A stretch of DNA of 64,000 nucleotides from Spongilla lacustris. Its lineage: Eukaryota; Porifera; Demospongiae; Spongillida; Spongillidae. The DNA lies in the NCBI GenBank assembly GCA_949361645.1, contig OX442415.1, forward strand, positions 24,948,224 to 25,012,223, in the 5' to 3' direction. The position numbers and the translations under genes are program-made. The notes beneath the pieces are model-generated. The model saw only the letters and a list, made by a program, of their open reading frames with translations, did no database searches and was not told the DNA's origin. Below are positions 13,629-24,592 of the stretch, piece by piece (position 1 is the stretch's first letter; every line of letters starts with the position of its first letter).

Positions 13629-15342
13629 TATGACTTTGGTTTCTACCCCTCTCAGAATATGGAAGGCATTAAGAAACATAGGAAAACATGTATTTTAAAT
13701 TTTTATACTAAGATTAACCCCCCTGTACAGTACCCTTGAAGTTTTACAAAACACGGATGTATATATGTACATAGGTATATACACCACCTATGGCACCATA
13801 TAGCAGTAAAAGATAAACTAAGGAATTAGATATGTGTACTAGTCATATACTGCATTGATTTACATCTTTCTTTCATTTAGGCATTGGCAAGAGCATACAT
13901 ATAATAAAAAATTGCCTAATGAAAGAAACATAGAAGTTCAAGGGTAGTCATTTATACGGTCCACCCATGCGTAAACGAGTTTCTCTAGATTGTTCTATCC
14001 AAGGTTAGATTTGCAATTTAGCAAGAGATTCAGGTTTTACACATTTAGGCTACCTTGGAATATCCTTTGTATCATCCTGCGTGATAACAGCATTATCAAT
14101 TATATAATGTGCTGCACATTTAACTTGTGTTGATGAAGCTGTAATTCACTGCTTTGATCCTCTTAAAATTTTATAAAGCTAAACACTTTGGTCAGCATCA
14201 AGATTATGTACTGGTGCTCTTTCTAACTTTTGTTGAGATGCTATGGCCATATAAGAACCAAACTGTAAAATCAGAAACATTAGCAATAGCACACACTATG
14301 ATCCAATATGATGACACAAAGCACACCTTTCTATAAAACTGCAATCTTAAAACTTACAGGTGTTTAAATGAATAATGCACACAGCTACATGTAGAAGCTC
14401 ACAATATTACATTTTGTAAGCACACTTTATTTAGCACATAGGTTTTAATACCTGAACAGTATGCGCAATCATGTTGTGCAGGGTTACTTAACTGTATAGG
14501 TATTGAGTGCACACCCTCACATAACAAAACAAGAGAATCTACTCATATGTTGGTCCATTCTGACCTGGGAACTTGCATGCATTCCCTCTCTTAAAAGAGC
14601 AGTCTTTCTATGAAAATCTAGCCAAAAACTTGAGACAATTGAGTTGATAAGCACACCATGACATAAAAACATCAGTAACATAAGAGTAGGTGTGTGTGTG
14701 TGCGTGTGTGTGTGTGTGTGCATGTTTGTGTGTGTGTGTGCATGTGTGTTATTTTCTATTTTCCTTTTCTACCACTCTGATAATATGTACTGTGTCACAC
14801 TGAATGTGAAAAACTGGTTTATAAGAGTATTAATACATTGCTTCTATACCCCTTCACATTTCAAAAGCATACCTAGAATGCATAATTGACTATCAGTGGC
14901 ACAGTTAAATGCAGCCTTTTCCAAATTTAGGAGCTTAAAGCATTCAGTTCTAGCAGGCAAGAGATAAAGCCATTGAAAAGCAGGAGTACATTGCACTAGT
15001 AGATGTTGCCAATATATCACAAATAGCTCAACTAAGTACATGTATTAATGCACAAAAAGCAACACTATATATATTTTGGCAAAACACCATGAGTAAGATC
15101 ACCTGATTTAAAGTAGCCTACACCTCCAAGGCATTTCCCCCCTTTAGCCCTTGTTTCTACTCATGCCGTCCTCTGTTTTATTCATTCACGATATATGCAA
15201 GAACTTCAAGGGGTATGTACAGGGGGGTTGTGTGGGGTTAAAAATTCTTTGTTATTTATTTTCACATTCAGTGTGACCCAGTACATATTTTCAGAGTGGT
15301 AGAAACAAGAAATTAAAAAAAAGTGTCATAAGTCCCCCCCCC
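13629..15342. mobile_element. Long-TIR DNA element in the satellite
   Basis: The first ~120 bases and the reverse complement of the last ~120 match imperfectly. Shared blocks are TGGTTTCTACC/TTGTTTCTACC near the ends, then CCCCCCTGTACA and CTTGAAGTT about 100 bases in. A second inverted copy of the terminal block occurs at 14765-14815. A strong hairpin (CTTTCATTTAGGCA with its complement) lies at 13868-13928. TACTA adjoins both ends (13624-13628 and 15343-15347), a possible 5-bp TSD. There is no recognisable protein. Confidence 0.6.
14690..14748. repeat. GT-rich microsatellite
   Basis: An imperfect GT repeat with GC and AT interruptions inside the long-TIR element. Confidence 0.9.
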
Positions 15343-15980
15343 TACTACCACCATAGTACTAGCTGTCCCACTACCACCATAGCACTAGCTGTCCCACTAC
15401 CACCATAGTACTAGCTGTCCCACTACCACCATAGCACTAGCTGTCCCACTACCACAATAGCACTAGCTGTCCCACTACCACCATAGCACTAGCTGTCCCA
15501 CTACCACAATAGTACTAGCTGTCCCACTACCACCATAGTACTAGCTGTCCCACTACCACCATAGTACTAGCTGTCCCACTACCACCATAGTACTAGCTGT
15601 CCCACTACCACCATAGTACTAGCTGTCCCACTACCACAATAGTACTAGCTGTCCCACTACCACCATAGTACTAGCTGTCCCACTACCACCATAGCACTAG
15701 CTGTCCCACTACCACCATAGCACTAGCTGTCCCACTACCACCATAGTACTAGCTGTCCCACTACCACCATAGTACTAGCTGTCCCACTACCACAATAGTA
15801 CTAGCTGTCCCACTACCACCATAGTACTAGCTGTCCCACTACCACCATAGTACTAGCTGTCTCACTACCACAATAGTACTAGCTGTCCCACTACCACAAT
15901 AGTACTAGCTGTCCCACTACCACAATAGTACTAGCTGTCCCACTACCACAATAGTACTAGCTGTCCCACTACCACAATAG
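15343..15980. repeat. 26-bp satellite, block 4
   Basis: About 24 copies. The last units carry the ACCACAATAG variant that also forms the left TSD of the hAT relic at 15981. Confidence 0.97.
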
Positions 15981-16938
15981 TAGTATTAAGTGATTATTCG
16001 GTGTTACTATTACACCGCCAAATTGTAAGCATTTTGTACACCTGACAATTATTGTGGTAGACAATGAATAAATTTACGTAGGTGTGTGCATATAATATGT
16101 AGACATTAACAGTGAATGCAATTATAAAGGTGTAGTGCACATACTCCAGTAAACCACAAGGGCTAACGATGGCGGAACTCAGTATACTTGGTACCAAAGA
16201 AGAAAACCAAAAGTTCAGTTTGGCAGCACCTTCGGTTAGAGGAAGGCGTACTTGTTGTAAAGGAGCGGGACAACCCTATTTGTCGATCATGTGGGAAAAG
16301 TGTGCAGGCCAAGGCTAGTAACACAACAAATCTTTTCCAACATTTACGAGAGCACCACCCTACACTTTTCGCAGAGATCGCTCCTAAAGCACATACAAAA
16401 CAGCCTCTTAAAAATGAAAGTGATCAGCCTAGCTTGTCAGCTGTAATTGCATCAGTATCCAAGTATACACGGAATAGTGCTCAGACAAAAGAATTGAACC
16501 ATGTAGTGGCATCCTATCTATCTAGCAAAAGTTGCAGTGCCATTGTGCACTGTTGACTAACTAGGTTTTAGACACTTTGTGCAGAAGTTAAATCCTAGAT
16601 ATGATCTCCCAACGAGCCGAAAACACTTCTCCAGTATGGAGATCCCTGCATTATATACACGTTAGTGATACTCAACTGTTGCGATATCTGTACTGAGGCC
16701 GGCTGACTATTACTCCGCATCTACAGATGTCAACAAACTAGTTTTCTTGGCGAAGAATATGTGACTATATGTCTTAAAAACACCTGTTAATGTTATTTTG
16801 ACCTTACTGTTAGTGCTTGGCAGTGATTGCAATATTACATGTACTATTACATAAGAAGTGATTAATTTTGGCAATAATCGTCAAAATCGTCCTATAATAA
16901 GTGAATGCCATGCATTATATTGATATCGCCCAATACTA
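15981..16938. mobile_element. BED/hAT-type element relic, copy A
   Basis: Ends are TAGTATTAAGTGATTA and, in reverse complement, TAGTATTGGGCGATAT: related TIRs of ~16 bp. The flanking octamers CACAATAG (15973-15980) and CACCATAG (16939-16946) differ at one base and fit the 8-bp TSD of hAT elements within satellite sequence. The interior carries a broken BED-finger transposase fragment. Confidence 0.8.
16169..16670 (+). pseudogene. BED zinc-finger hAT transposase fragment, copy A
   Basis: An ATG at ~16169 starts a frame that must shift once to enter the BED finger: SSVWQHLRLEEG, then CRSCGKS and NLFQHLREHH (roughly 16215-16360), a C2H2-type BED pattern used by ZBED/hAT transposases for DNA binding. 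After a TGA at 16555 the translation still resembles the family (HFVQKLNPRYDLP, then SRKHFSSMEIPALY), interrupted by TAG codons. The catalytic domain is deleted, so it is not functional. Confidence 0.75.
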
Positions 16939-17804
16939 CACCATAGCACTAGCTGTCCCACTACCACCATAGTACTAACTGTCCCACTACCACCATAGTA
17001 CTAGCTGTCCCACTACCACCATAGCACTAGCTGTCCCACTACCACCATAGCACTAGCTGTCCCACTACCACCATAGTACTAGCTGTCCCACTACCACAAT
17101 AGTACTAGCTGTCCCACTACCACCATAGTACTAGCTGTCCCACTACCACCATAGCACTAGCTGTCCCACTACCACCATAGTACTAGCTGTCCCACTACCA
17201 CAATAGTACTAGCTGTCCCACTACCACCATAGTACTAGCTGTCCTACTACCACCATAGTACTAGCTGTCCCACTACCACCATAGTACTAGCTGTCCCACT
17301 ACCACCATAGTACTAGCTGTCCCACTACCACAATTGTACTAGCTGTCCCACTACCACCATAGTACTAGCTGTCCCACTACAACCATAGTACTAGCTGTCC
17401 CACTACCACAATAGTACTAGCTGTCCCACTACCACCACAGTACTAGCTGTCCCACTACCACAATAGTACTAGCTGTCCCACTACCACCATAGTACTAGCT
17501 GTCCCACTACCACCATAGTACTAGCTGTCCCACTACCACAATAGTACTAGCTGTCCCACTACCACCATAGCACTAGCTGTCCCACTACCACCATAGTACT
17601 AGCTGTCCCACTACCACAATAGTACTAGCTGTCCCACTACCACCATAGTACTAGCTGTCCCACTACCACCATAGTACTAGCTGTCCCACTACAACAATAG
17701 TACTAGCTGTCCCACTACCGCAATAGTACTAGCTGTCCCACTACCACCATAGTACTAGCTGTCCCACTACCACAATAGTACTAGCTGTCCCACTACCACA
17801 ATAG
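16939..17804. repeat. 26-bp satellite, block 5
   Basis: About 33 copies between the two hAT relics, rich in the ACCACAATAG variant. Confidence 0.97.
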
Positions 17805-18766
17805 TAGTATTAAGTGATTTTCGGTGTTACTATTACACCGCCAAATTGTAAGCATTTTGTACACCTGACAATTATTGTGGTAGACAATGAATAAATTTAC
17901 GTAGGTGTGTGTATATAATATGTAGACATTAACAGTGAATGTAATTACAAAGGTGTAGTGCACATACTCCAGTAAACCACAAGGGCTAACGATGGCGGAA
18001 CTCAGTATACTTAGTACCAAAGAAGAAAACCAAAAGTTTAGTTTAGCAGCACCTTGGGTTAGAGGAAGGCGTACTTGTTGTAATGGAGCGGGACAACCCT
18101 ATTTGTCGATCATGTGGGAAAAGTGTGCAGGCCAAGGCTAGTAACACAACAAATCTTTTCCAACATTTACGAGAGCACCACCCTACACTTTTCGCAGAGA
18201 TCGCTCCTAAAGCACATACAAAACAGCCTCTTAAAAATGAAAGTGATCAGCCTAGCTTGTCAGCTGTAATTGCATCAGTATCCAAGTATACACGGAATAG
18301 TGCTCAGACAAAAGAATTGAACCATGAAGTGGCATCCTATCTATCTAGCAAAAGTTGCAGTGCCATTGTGCACTGTTGACTAACTAGGTTTTAGACACTT
18401 TGTGCAGAAGTTAAATCCCAGATATGATCTCCCATCGAGCCGAAAACACTTCTCCAGTATGGGGATCCCTGCATTATATACACGTTAGTGATACTCAACT
18501 GTTGTGATACCTGTACTGAGGCAGGCTGACTATTACTCCGCATCTACAGATGTCAACAAACCAGTTTTCTTGGCGACGAATATGTGACTATATGTCTTAA
18601 AAACACCTGTTAATGTTATTTTGACCTTCCTGTTAGTGCTTGGCAGTGATTGCAATATTACATGTACTATTAAATTACATAAGAAGTGATTAATTTTGGC
18701 AATAATCGTCAAAATCGTCCTATAATAAGTGAATGCCATGCATTATATTGATATCGCCCAATACTA
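17805..18766. mobile_element. BED/hAT-type element relic, copy B
   Basis: Nearly identical to 15981-16938, with a handful of substitutions and small indels. The flanking octamers are the same: CACAATAG at 17797-17804 and CACCATAG at 18767-18774. Because it sits at the same phase of the 26-bp unit, duplication together with surrounding satellite is more likely than a second insertion. Confidence 0.8.
17993..18495 (+). pseudogene. BED zinc-finger hAT transposase fragment, copy B
   Basis: Same BED finger remnant as copy A (CRSCGKS, NLFQHLREHH), with an extra stop early in the BED frame where copy A reads tryptophan or serine. It is non-functional. Confidence 0.72.
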
Positions 18767-19370
18767 CACCATAGCACTAACTGTTCCACTACCACCAGCA
18801 CTAGCTGTCCCACTACCACCAGCACTAGCTGTCCCACTACCACCATAGCACTAGCTGTCCCACTACCATAGTACTAGCTGTCCCACTACCACCATAGTAC
18901 TAGCTGTCCCACTACCACCATAGTACTAGCTGTCCCACTACCACCATAGCACTAGCTGTCCCACTACCACAGCACTAGCTGTCCATAGCACCAGTTGTCC
19001 CACTACCACCATAGTACTAGCTGTCCCACTACCACCATAGTACTAGCTGTCCCACTACCACCATAGCACTAGCTGTCCCAGTACCACCATAGCACTAGCT
19101 GTCCCACTACCATAGAACTAGCTGTCCCACTACCACCATAGTACTAGCTGTCCCACTACCACCATAGTACTAGCTGTCCCACTACCACCATAGCACTAAC
19201 TGTCCCACTACCACCATAGTACTAGCTGTCCCACTACCACCATAGTACTAGCTGTCCCACTACCACCATAGCACTAGCTGTCCCACTACCACCCTAGCAC
19301 TAGCTGTCCCACTACCACCATAGTACTAGCTGTCCCACTACCACCATAGCACTAGCTGTCCCACTACCAC
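18767..19370. repeat. 26-bp satellite, block 6 (right end of array)
   Basis: About 23 copies, more irregular than other blocks, with shortened units such as ACCAGCACTAG near 18795-18830. The right edge at 19370 is followed by unique sequence and the Tigger-like element. Confidence 0.95.
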
Positions 19371-20948
19371 TGCATTGGCGACTCGGAAATGTAGAAAGTA
19401 ACATCTCGTAACTGTAGACTTTTACATACATACAGTGGTGCCTCGGTCATGTCACCTCGCTTATGCGGAAAATGACGAATATTCATTTGAATTATAAACA
19501 AACTTGTTAGGGGAAACTAAACGAACTATTGGGTAGACTTTAACTACATTCATTATGGAGTGGTGCAGTGGCTGTGGTTGTTTTCAGAGTTAGTGCTTCG
19601 TAATCCGCCCCTTGTGTACAGAGCTATATAGCAACCGCAACCCGGATTGGGGGTGCGTCCTAATTTTTCAGAGTTGTCCCATTTCTGACATGTAATGTTG
19701 CAGCTACAATTTGCATGTTACCATACACATTTGTCATACCACATCACCATATCCATTGATATGTTGCAAATGCATGATGGTGTGCATGAGCATAATGAAG
19801 ACCATCACTCCACACACTGTACCTTTTTTCTTGTGTTGTGCTTTTCATCCTCACACAGCAAATAATGGAGTGCTCATTGCAAAAGCTAAGATGAGTTACC
19901 TGGTATGTGGTTGGATTACAATAACTGCACTCCACCCTTCCCTTAATGCACCAAATTAGATGATTGACAATGTTCTGAACCTGTCAGCGACACTGATACT
20001 CCATGCAGGTACATCCTTATTACTGTTTATACACTACTATACTCCAGTCCTCTCAACCTGAGGTGTTACACGGTCAGATGCTCAACCAAAGTTCTCAACC
20101 AAGGTGCATAACCAAGAGAACAACAGTGCATGTGCATCATCAAGAAAGTGAACACGTGAGATAAAATTGAAGGGGCAGTGTATACTGTATAGTGAATTTA
20201 TCCTTCTTTGGGTTGGGTACTCAGGTTGTGTCCATGCATCCCTCCACCAAGGTAAGAAAGCAAGGTTGAAGCTCTTATTCTGACTAGGAAGTGATCGTGC
20301 ACGCATTAGAAGTACAGGTAGGCAGGTCACGAGAAGCTAGGAAATGAAATATTAGAAAAGGCGCGGATTACGAAGCGCTAACTCTCTTGAAAACAACCAC
20401 AGGTTGACACAGTCACTAAATGCACCACCCATAATGAAGTATAGTTAATCATGGTATTGTGGCTTTTACTAAATCTTATAGTTACTATATTCACCCGTCT
20501 GTCAAACTTAGTTACCTTTCATATGGCAGATTATGTACACTGATAGTATGGCTACAAAATCTATGAATGCTACAAAACCTATTAATCACTACAGGACTGT
20601 CCCCTTTATGTATGGGCAAAGCATTGCATGACCTTGCTCTGTGCATGCTTTTAACCATGCACACATATACCCACCACACGAAATTCAGTCCCTTCACATC
20701 TGATGCGGCTTATTTGGAGGTGTGGGATCATGATGCAAATAAGGTCCTGAATGCATGGGGGAAAAGCCAGCAAAACTGACGTTTGGTAGCTGTTTACAAA
20801 AAAAGAGCTGTATGGGGTGGTCCAGGAAACTTGGGCGGGGGGGGGGGGGGGGGGGGTGGGGGAGGGGGGGGAGCATTGCAGGCATATATGCATCATTAAT
20901 CACCATACCACTGAGTACAAGTGTACGTTGTGCAGAGTGTGCAGCATG

Positions 20949-21051
20949 CACTGAAGGCTAACTGTAGCTGGCAGTAAATTGTTACCACAACAGGTCCTGG
21001 CTTTGCCAGACAGTTTCCAACATAAAACCCAGCTACAGTTAGCCTTCAGTC
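20949..21051. repeat. Hairpin, 23-bp arms
   Basis: ACTGAAGGCTAACTGTAGCT at 20949 and its reverse complement ending at 21051 are perfect inverted repeats around a ~57-bp loop. Confidence 0.8.
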
Positions 21052-21094
21052 CAAGAAAAATGTAGAATTATATAAATGGAAACATCTGATATGA

Positions 21095-21270
21095 CTCAGT
21101 GGGGAAGAGGGCCTATGGGGTAGTGTTAGGGAGGGAAGAGTGGGTGGTGTTAGGGAGGGAAGAGGGGGTGGTGTTAGGGAGGGAAGTGAGGGTGGGGTTA
21201 GGAAGGGAAGAGGGGGTGGTGTTAGGGAGGGAAGAGGAGGTGTTAGGGAGGGAAGAGGGGGTGGTGTTTC
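21095..21270. repeat. GGGAAGAGGG/TGGTGTTAGG minisatellite
   Basis: About six units of ~20-30 bp built from GGGAGGGAAGAG and GGTGGTGTTA; some units are truncated. Confidence 0.85.
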
Positions 21271-22240
21271 AGAATACCTGCATGCTTGGATAAATGTGCC
21301 CTATGAACTATTCTGACGCAGGCAAAATAGCGATGCCTAAATCCACCTCAGTCTGACGGGCTAAAAAAATGGTAGGGGAGTGGCTTACATGGACACCTTA
21401 AGCAATGTAATCAGTCTTGTGCTGATTGGTGAATGGACATGTAGTTGCAGTATGTTTTTGCTTGCATGGCAACAATGTCATTAAAAAATGTGTTCACTCA
21501 CATATCCACACCTCCAAATAAGCTGCATCAGACGTGAAGAGATTGAATTGACGTGCGCGTTTTAATTTCATGTGGTGCGTATGTGTAGTTGAAAGCATGC
21601 ACAGAGCAATGCTTTGTCCATACATGTAGTGATCCGATGAAGGGGACAGTCCTGTTGTGATTAATAGGTTTTGTAGCATTCATAGATTTTGTAGCCATCC
21701 TATCAGTGTACGTAATCTGCCACATGAAAGATAACTATGCTAGTAACTAAAAAAAAAATTAAGATTTGTAGTCGACTTAAGTCTCAATACCACCATCCGG
21801 CAATCTATGATTAAAGGTCTACCCAACAGTTGTTTAGAGTTTCCAGTTAGTTCAGATGAATATACAAGAATAAAAACCAGAAGAATAAAGAAAACAAAAA
21901 CAGGTTGTACAACTTAGTTCATGTAACTGGGGAGCCCAGCTCCATCATTAACGTCCATCACTCTCCTCCATTTCCTTCTAGAGCCACGAAGACAAAAAGC
22001 CCTAAGAATGGCAAAGGGGACATCTGTACTCTGACCCAACCCATTACTTCACTATGGGATTTAGATGAATATTCCACATTAAGCGAGGTGATTCCGCATA
22101 ACCACTGTAATTCGATAACGCGGTCAGCGCGGCAATTGATAATGACACGCCTAAATCAGCAGTCCAGATGGTGATTACCCAGCAATTATATGATATATTC
22201 CAGTGATCACACGTGCTTCATAGCTGAATCTCCTGTAACT

Positions 22241-22504
22241 CATGGTCTTACGCAGCCTTCGGAAAAAGGGGGGTCGAAAATTTCATACAAGGTGACCTTT
22301 CGTAACGCAAAATCATGGATTACGTAATCATTACTAAATGTACGTACATGTATACGCGTACATGTACACTTTCGTACGTATATGCACGCGTATGTAGTGG
22401 AGTAATCAACAAATAGTAAAACTTTTAAGTGTAATGGTGACCTTATTTTGGGGAAGGGGGTTGGGGTCGTTCGAACCTATCGAACCCCCCCTTGCGTACG
22501 CCCA
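22241..22504. mobile_element. 264-bp element with 7-bp TSD
   Basis: TGTAACT lies on both sides (22234-22240, 22505-22511). The ends read inward as CATGGTCTTACGCA and, in reverse complement, TGGGCGTACGCA, each followed by a G run and TCGA. The GCGTACGC/G-run architecture resembles the CAGGGG-family elements, though TSD length and terminal bases differ. Confidence 0.5.
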
Positions 22505-22511
22505 TGTAACT

Positions 22512-23073
22512 TACTTGTACTTGTCAGGCTGGTGCTTCTGCATGCGTTTAAAACACGAATACTCGCGCGCACTCACACACAAGCACAAACACAGTTAAGA
22601 CCAATACACAGGTGTGCTATATAACATACCTACAGCTGAAGTTCGAAGGGCTGAAATTAGACTTAAAAGCTGCACTTGTATATACACCTGCATGTGAAGT
22701 GTATTTCATTGTGCATTTAACAACGAAGTTGACAGCACATATTATTATAATACAGCTTACCAAGCGCTTCGACGTAAGCAGAGTGAACCGAAAGTGCTCC
22801 TTAAATAGGTTCATGTAGGAAAAAGTTTTTTTTCTTTTCTTTATTGGCTATTTAATCCTTGCACTGACTCATATTTATTTATATCCCATCCATTCTTTCC
22901 AATTCTATGATTAGTAAATCACTCTATATACATATGCATGCATACAGTGCAATTAGTAGAAATTGTTCTTATTTCTGCATTATACAACAGGGACATTGAC
23001 AGCTTCCATATGCATGGTTTCACCATCTTTAAAACACACGTTTTGTCGCACGTATTCACACGCTGATAATTCG

Positions 23074-23140
<67 letters not shown>

Positions 23141-23304
23141 TTTCTCTTCAGTTTTGCGCGTCAATTGCCTTTCAGTCCAAATATATAGGCCTATTTCTGT
23201 CCGCGCGTCTGTTTCTGATAATGCAATTCACGATCTGAGATTGTTGCCAATAAGATAAAATCTTACCTCCTCACTTTTCTCGGGTAGGGACGCTGCCTTG
23301 TGCA
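22512..23304. other. Non-coding stretch with CA microsatellite
   Basis: No convincing coding signal. 22965-23040 matches 47535-47600 (a repeated ~70-bp block with TTATACAACAGGGACATTGACA). A pure CA repeat follows at 23076-23138. Confidence 0.6.
23076..23138. repeat. (CA)n microsatellite
   Basis: About 31 uninterrupted CA units. Confidence 0.98.
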
Positions 23305-23555
23305 AGCAACTTGCTTGTACCCTTGAATTGCCTTGAACTCCCAGGATCCTTGTGTGTGTGTACCATAACATAACTATATGTACATTACCTCGAATAACGT
23401 AGCGAAATAGACTGCCTTTGTTTAATTACAATAACTGTGCTGCATATATACGACCTTCGCTGATACATGCAGCCAGCCTTCTGCCTTATAAACCGAACAG
23501 CCACAATTGGCTTCTCCGATGGTATAAATTGTAACGGAACTGCATGAGACGGGGT
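23305..23555. repeat. Dispersed repeat, copy 1 (partner 25978-26216)
   Basis: Shares with 25978-26216 the blocks TTGCTTGTACCCTTGAATTG, ATAACTATATGTA, CCTCGAATAACGTAGCGAA and the ~110 bases around ATACGACCTTCGCTGATAC, in the same orientation with small indels. In minus-strand reading the shared part could be an old exon (FIPSEKPIVAVRFIRQK), but both copies are interrupted. Confidence 0.7.
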
Positions 23556-24014
23556 AAATACAAAACCCTTACCTATGTCAGTTATAGGTAGTTCAGGGCC
23601 TAGTTCGTTCAAAAAACGCAGCATTAGTCCTTTAATTTATGGTGACCTTGCATGGGGACGGATCGCAGCAAGATTGAATAATCCATGCACCGTTACTTAC
23701 CTTGCAGCGAGTTGCTATCTCTTGCCGGCACGCAGCGCGAACACTGGCCATTGCGGTAATCGAAAGGACGTCTACATCATAAAAGGGTAAGTAAATTATC
23801 ATCCTACCATATGCATGGAGTTTTGCCAGGCCAGTGTTCAAGTCACGTTGCTATACCGGATGCAAAATTGCAGAACTGTTTAAACGCCCAGGGCACATTA
23901 ATTGTGCGGGCAATTAGAATGGAACCGGTATTAAAGCATACAAATATCGAGAGTTGCGATAATAACTCTTATAGATAGTCCAGGTGTGAACGAATTTAAT
24001 TGAGATTCGCTAGA

Positions 24015-24207
24015 GCGGCAATTGACATAACACTTAGATTGTCTGCGAAAGAGCGCTACTTTGATTCTTTGGATGCTGCTGGACGACAAAGGTACGTGGA
24101 TAAGCTGTTTCTGCTGAGTCTGTCAGTGGAGAACGACCCATATGCGGCAATAAATTCAAAGACCTTCGTGCGAGATATGTCACTCTGGCCTCCAGTTGAG
24201 TTAGGTC
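24015..24207 (+). pseudogene. Exon-like fragment of a multi-copy animal family (SWIM/YqaJ-associated type)
   Basis: A ~64-codon open stretch reads LSAKERYFDSLDAAGRQRY, then DKLFLLSLSVENDPY and SKTFVRDMSLWPPVE. It has protein-like composition and a plausible donor (TTAG/GTCAGT) after it and acceptor (CGCTAG) before it. The WPPVE ending recalls N-terminal exons of multi-copy invertebrate proteins that carry SWIM zinc fingers and a YqaJ-like nuclease; that assignment is from memory of the pattern only. I find no following exon downstream, so it is probably an orphan fragment. Confidence 0.35.
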
Positions 24208-24374
24208 AGTCACATCTTGTGCTTTTTTATTGATCGCCCTTGAGTATATATGTGTCACAAAATGCTGCAATGGAGACAATTAACCGAACGCCTACAACTT
24301 CTTTACAAGTGGGTTTGATCGAACCGTTGAAATTTCGGGATCTGAACAACACGCGAGTGTGTCAGATCGAAATC

Positions 24375-24592
24375 TCATGTCGATCCAAGCACACAAGGCT
24401 CACTGCATGTGTTTGAGTAGCAATCCAGGCACACAAGGCACTGTGGTTGGGTAAAAATCCAACCACACAAGGCTTGCTGTGCTTGGATTGAACCACACAA
24501 GGCTCACTGTGCTTGATCCAACCACACAAGGCTCACTGCATGTGCTTGGATCCAACCACACAAGGCTCACTATATGCTTGGGTAGCAACTAA
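24375..24592. repeat. CACACAAGGCTCACTG minisatellite
   Basis: Six imperfect units of ~35-45 bp, each with CCACACAAGGCTCACTG followed by TGCTTGGATCCAA-like spacers. Confidence 0.85.

Larger units (their letters stand above)
20518..21725. mobile_element. Nested foldback with ~210-bp arms
   Basis: 20518-20733 and 21503-21725 are inverted copies of each other, the latter with a small insertion near 21545. The loop holds a G tract (20837-20872), a 23-bp hairpin and a GGGA-rich minisatellite. No frame is coding. Confidence 0.65.
19433..22107. mobile_element. TA-flanked Tigger/pogo-like element with nested inverted repeats
   Basis: The left end CAGTGGTGCCTCGGTCATG and the reverse complement of the right end, CAGTGGTTATGCGGAATC, share CAGTGG, TCACCTCGCTTA, TGCGGAA and GAATATTCAT in a slightly rearranged order. 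TA flanks both sides (19431-19432, 22108-22109). CAGTGGTGCCTCGGT-type ends are characteristic of the pogo/Tigger branch of Tc1/mariner. No transposase frame survives. Inside are further inverted repeats: 19560-19600 pairs with 20358-20440, and 20518-20733 pairs with 21503-21725. Confidence 0.7.

Noticed and set aside
4414..19370. CRISPR-like regular repeats
   Set aside because: Units are directly adjacent with no unique spacers, the repeat is 26 bp in total and the genome is eukaryotic; it is a tandem satellite.
23573..23751. Two minus-strand exon candidates (ATG at 23751 with GTAAGT donor; 23629-23573 with GTAAGG donor)
   Set aside because: Both donors are good, but joining the two pieces puts a stop (TAA) as the second codon of the second exon, so the gene model fails.
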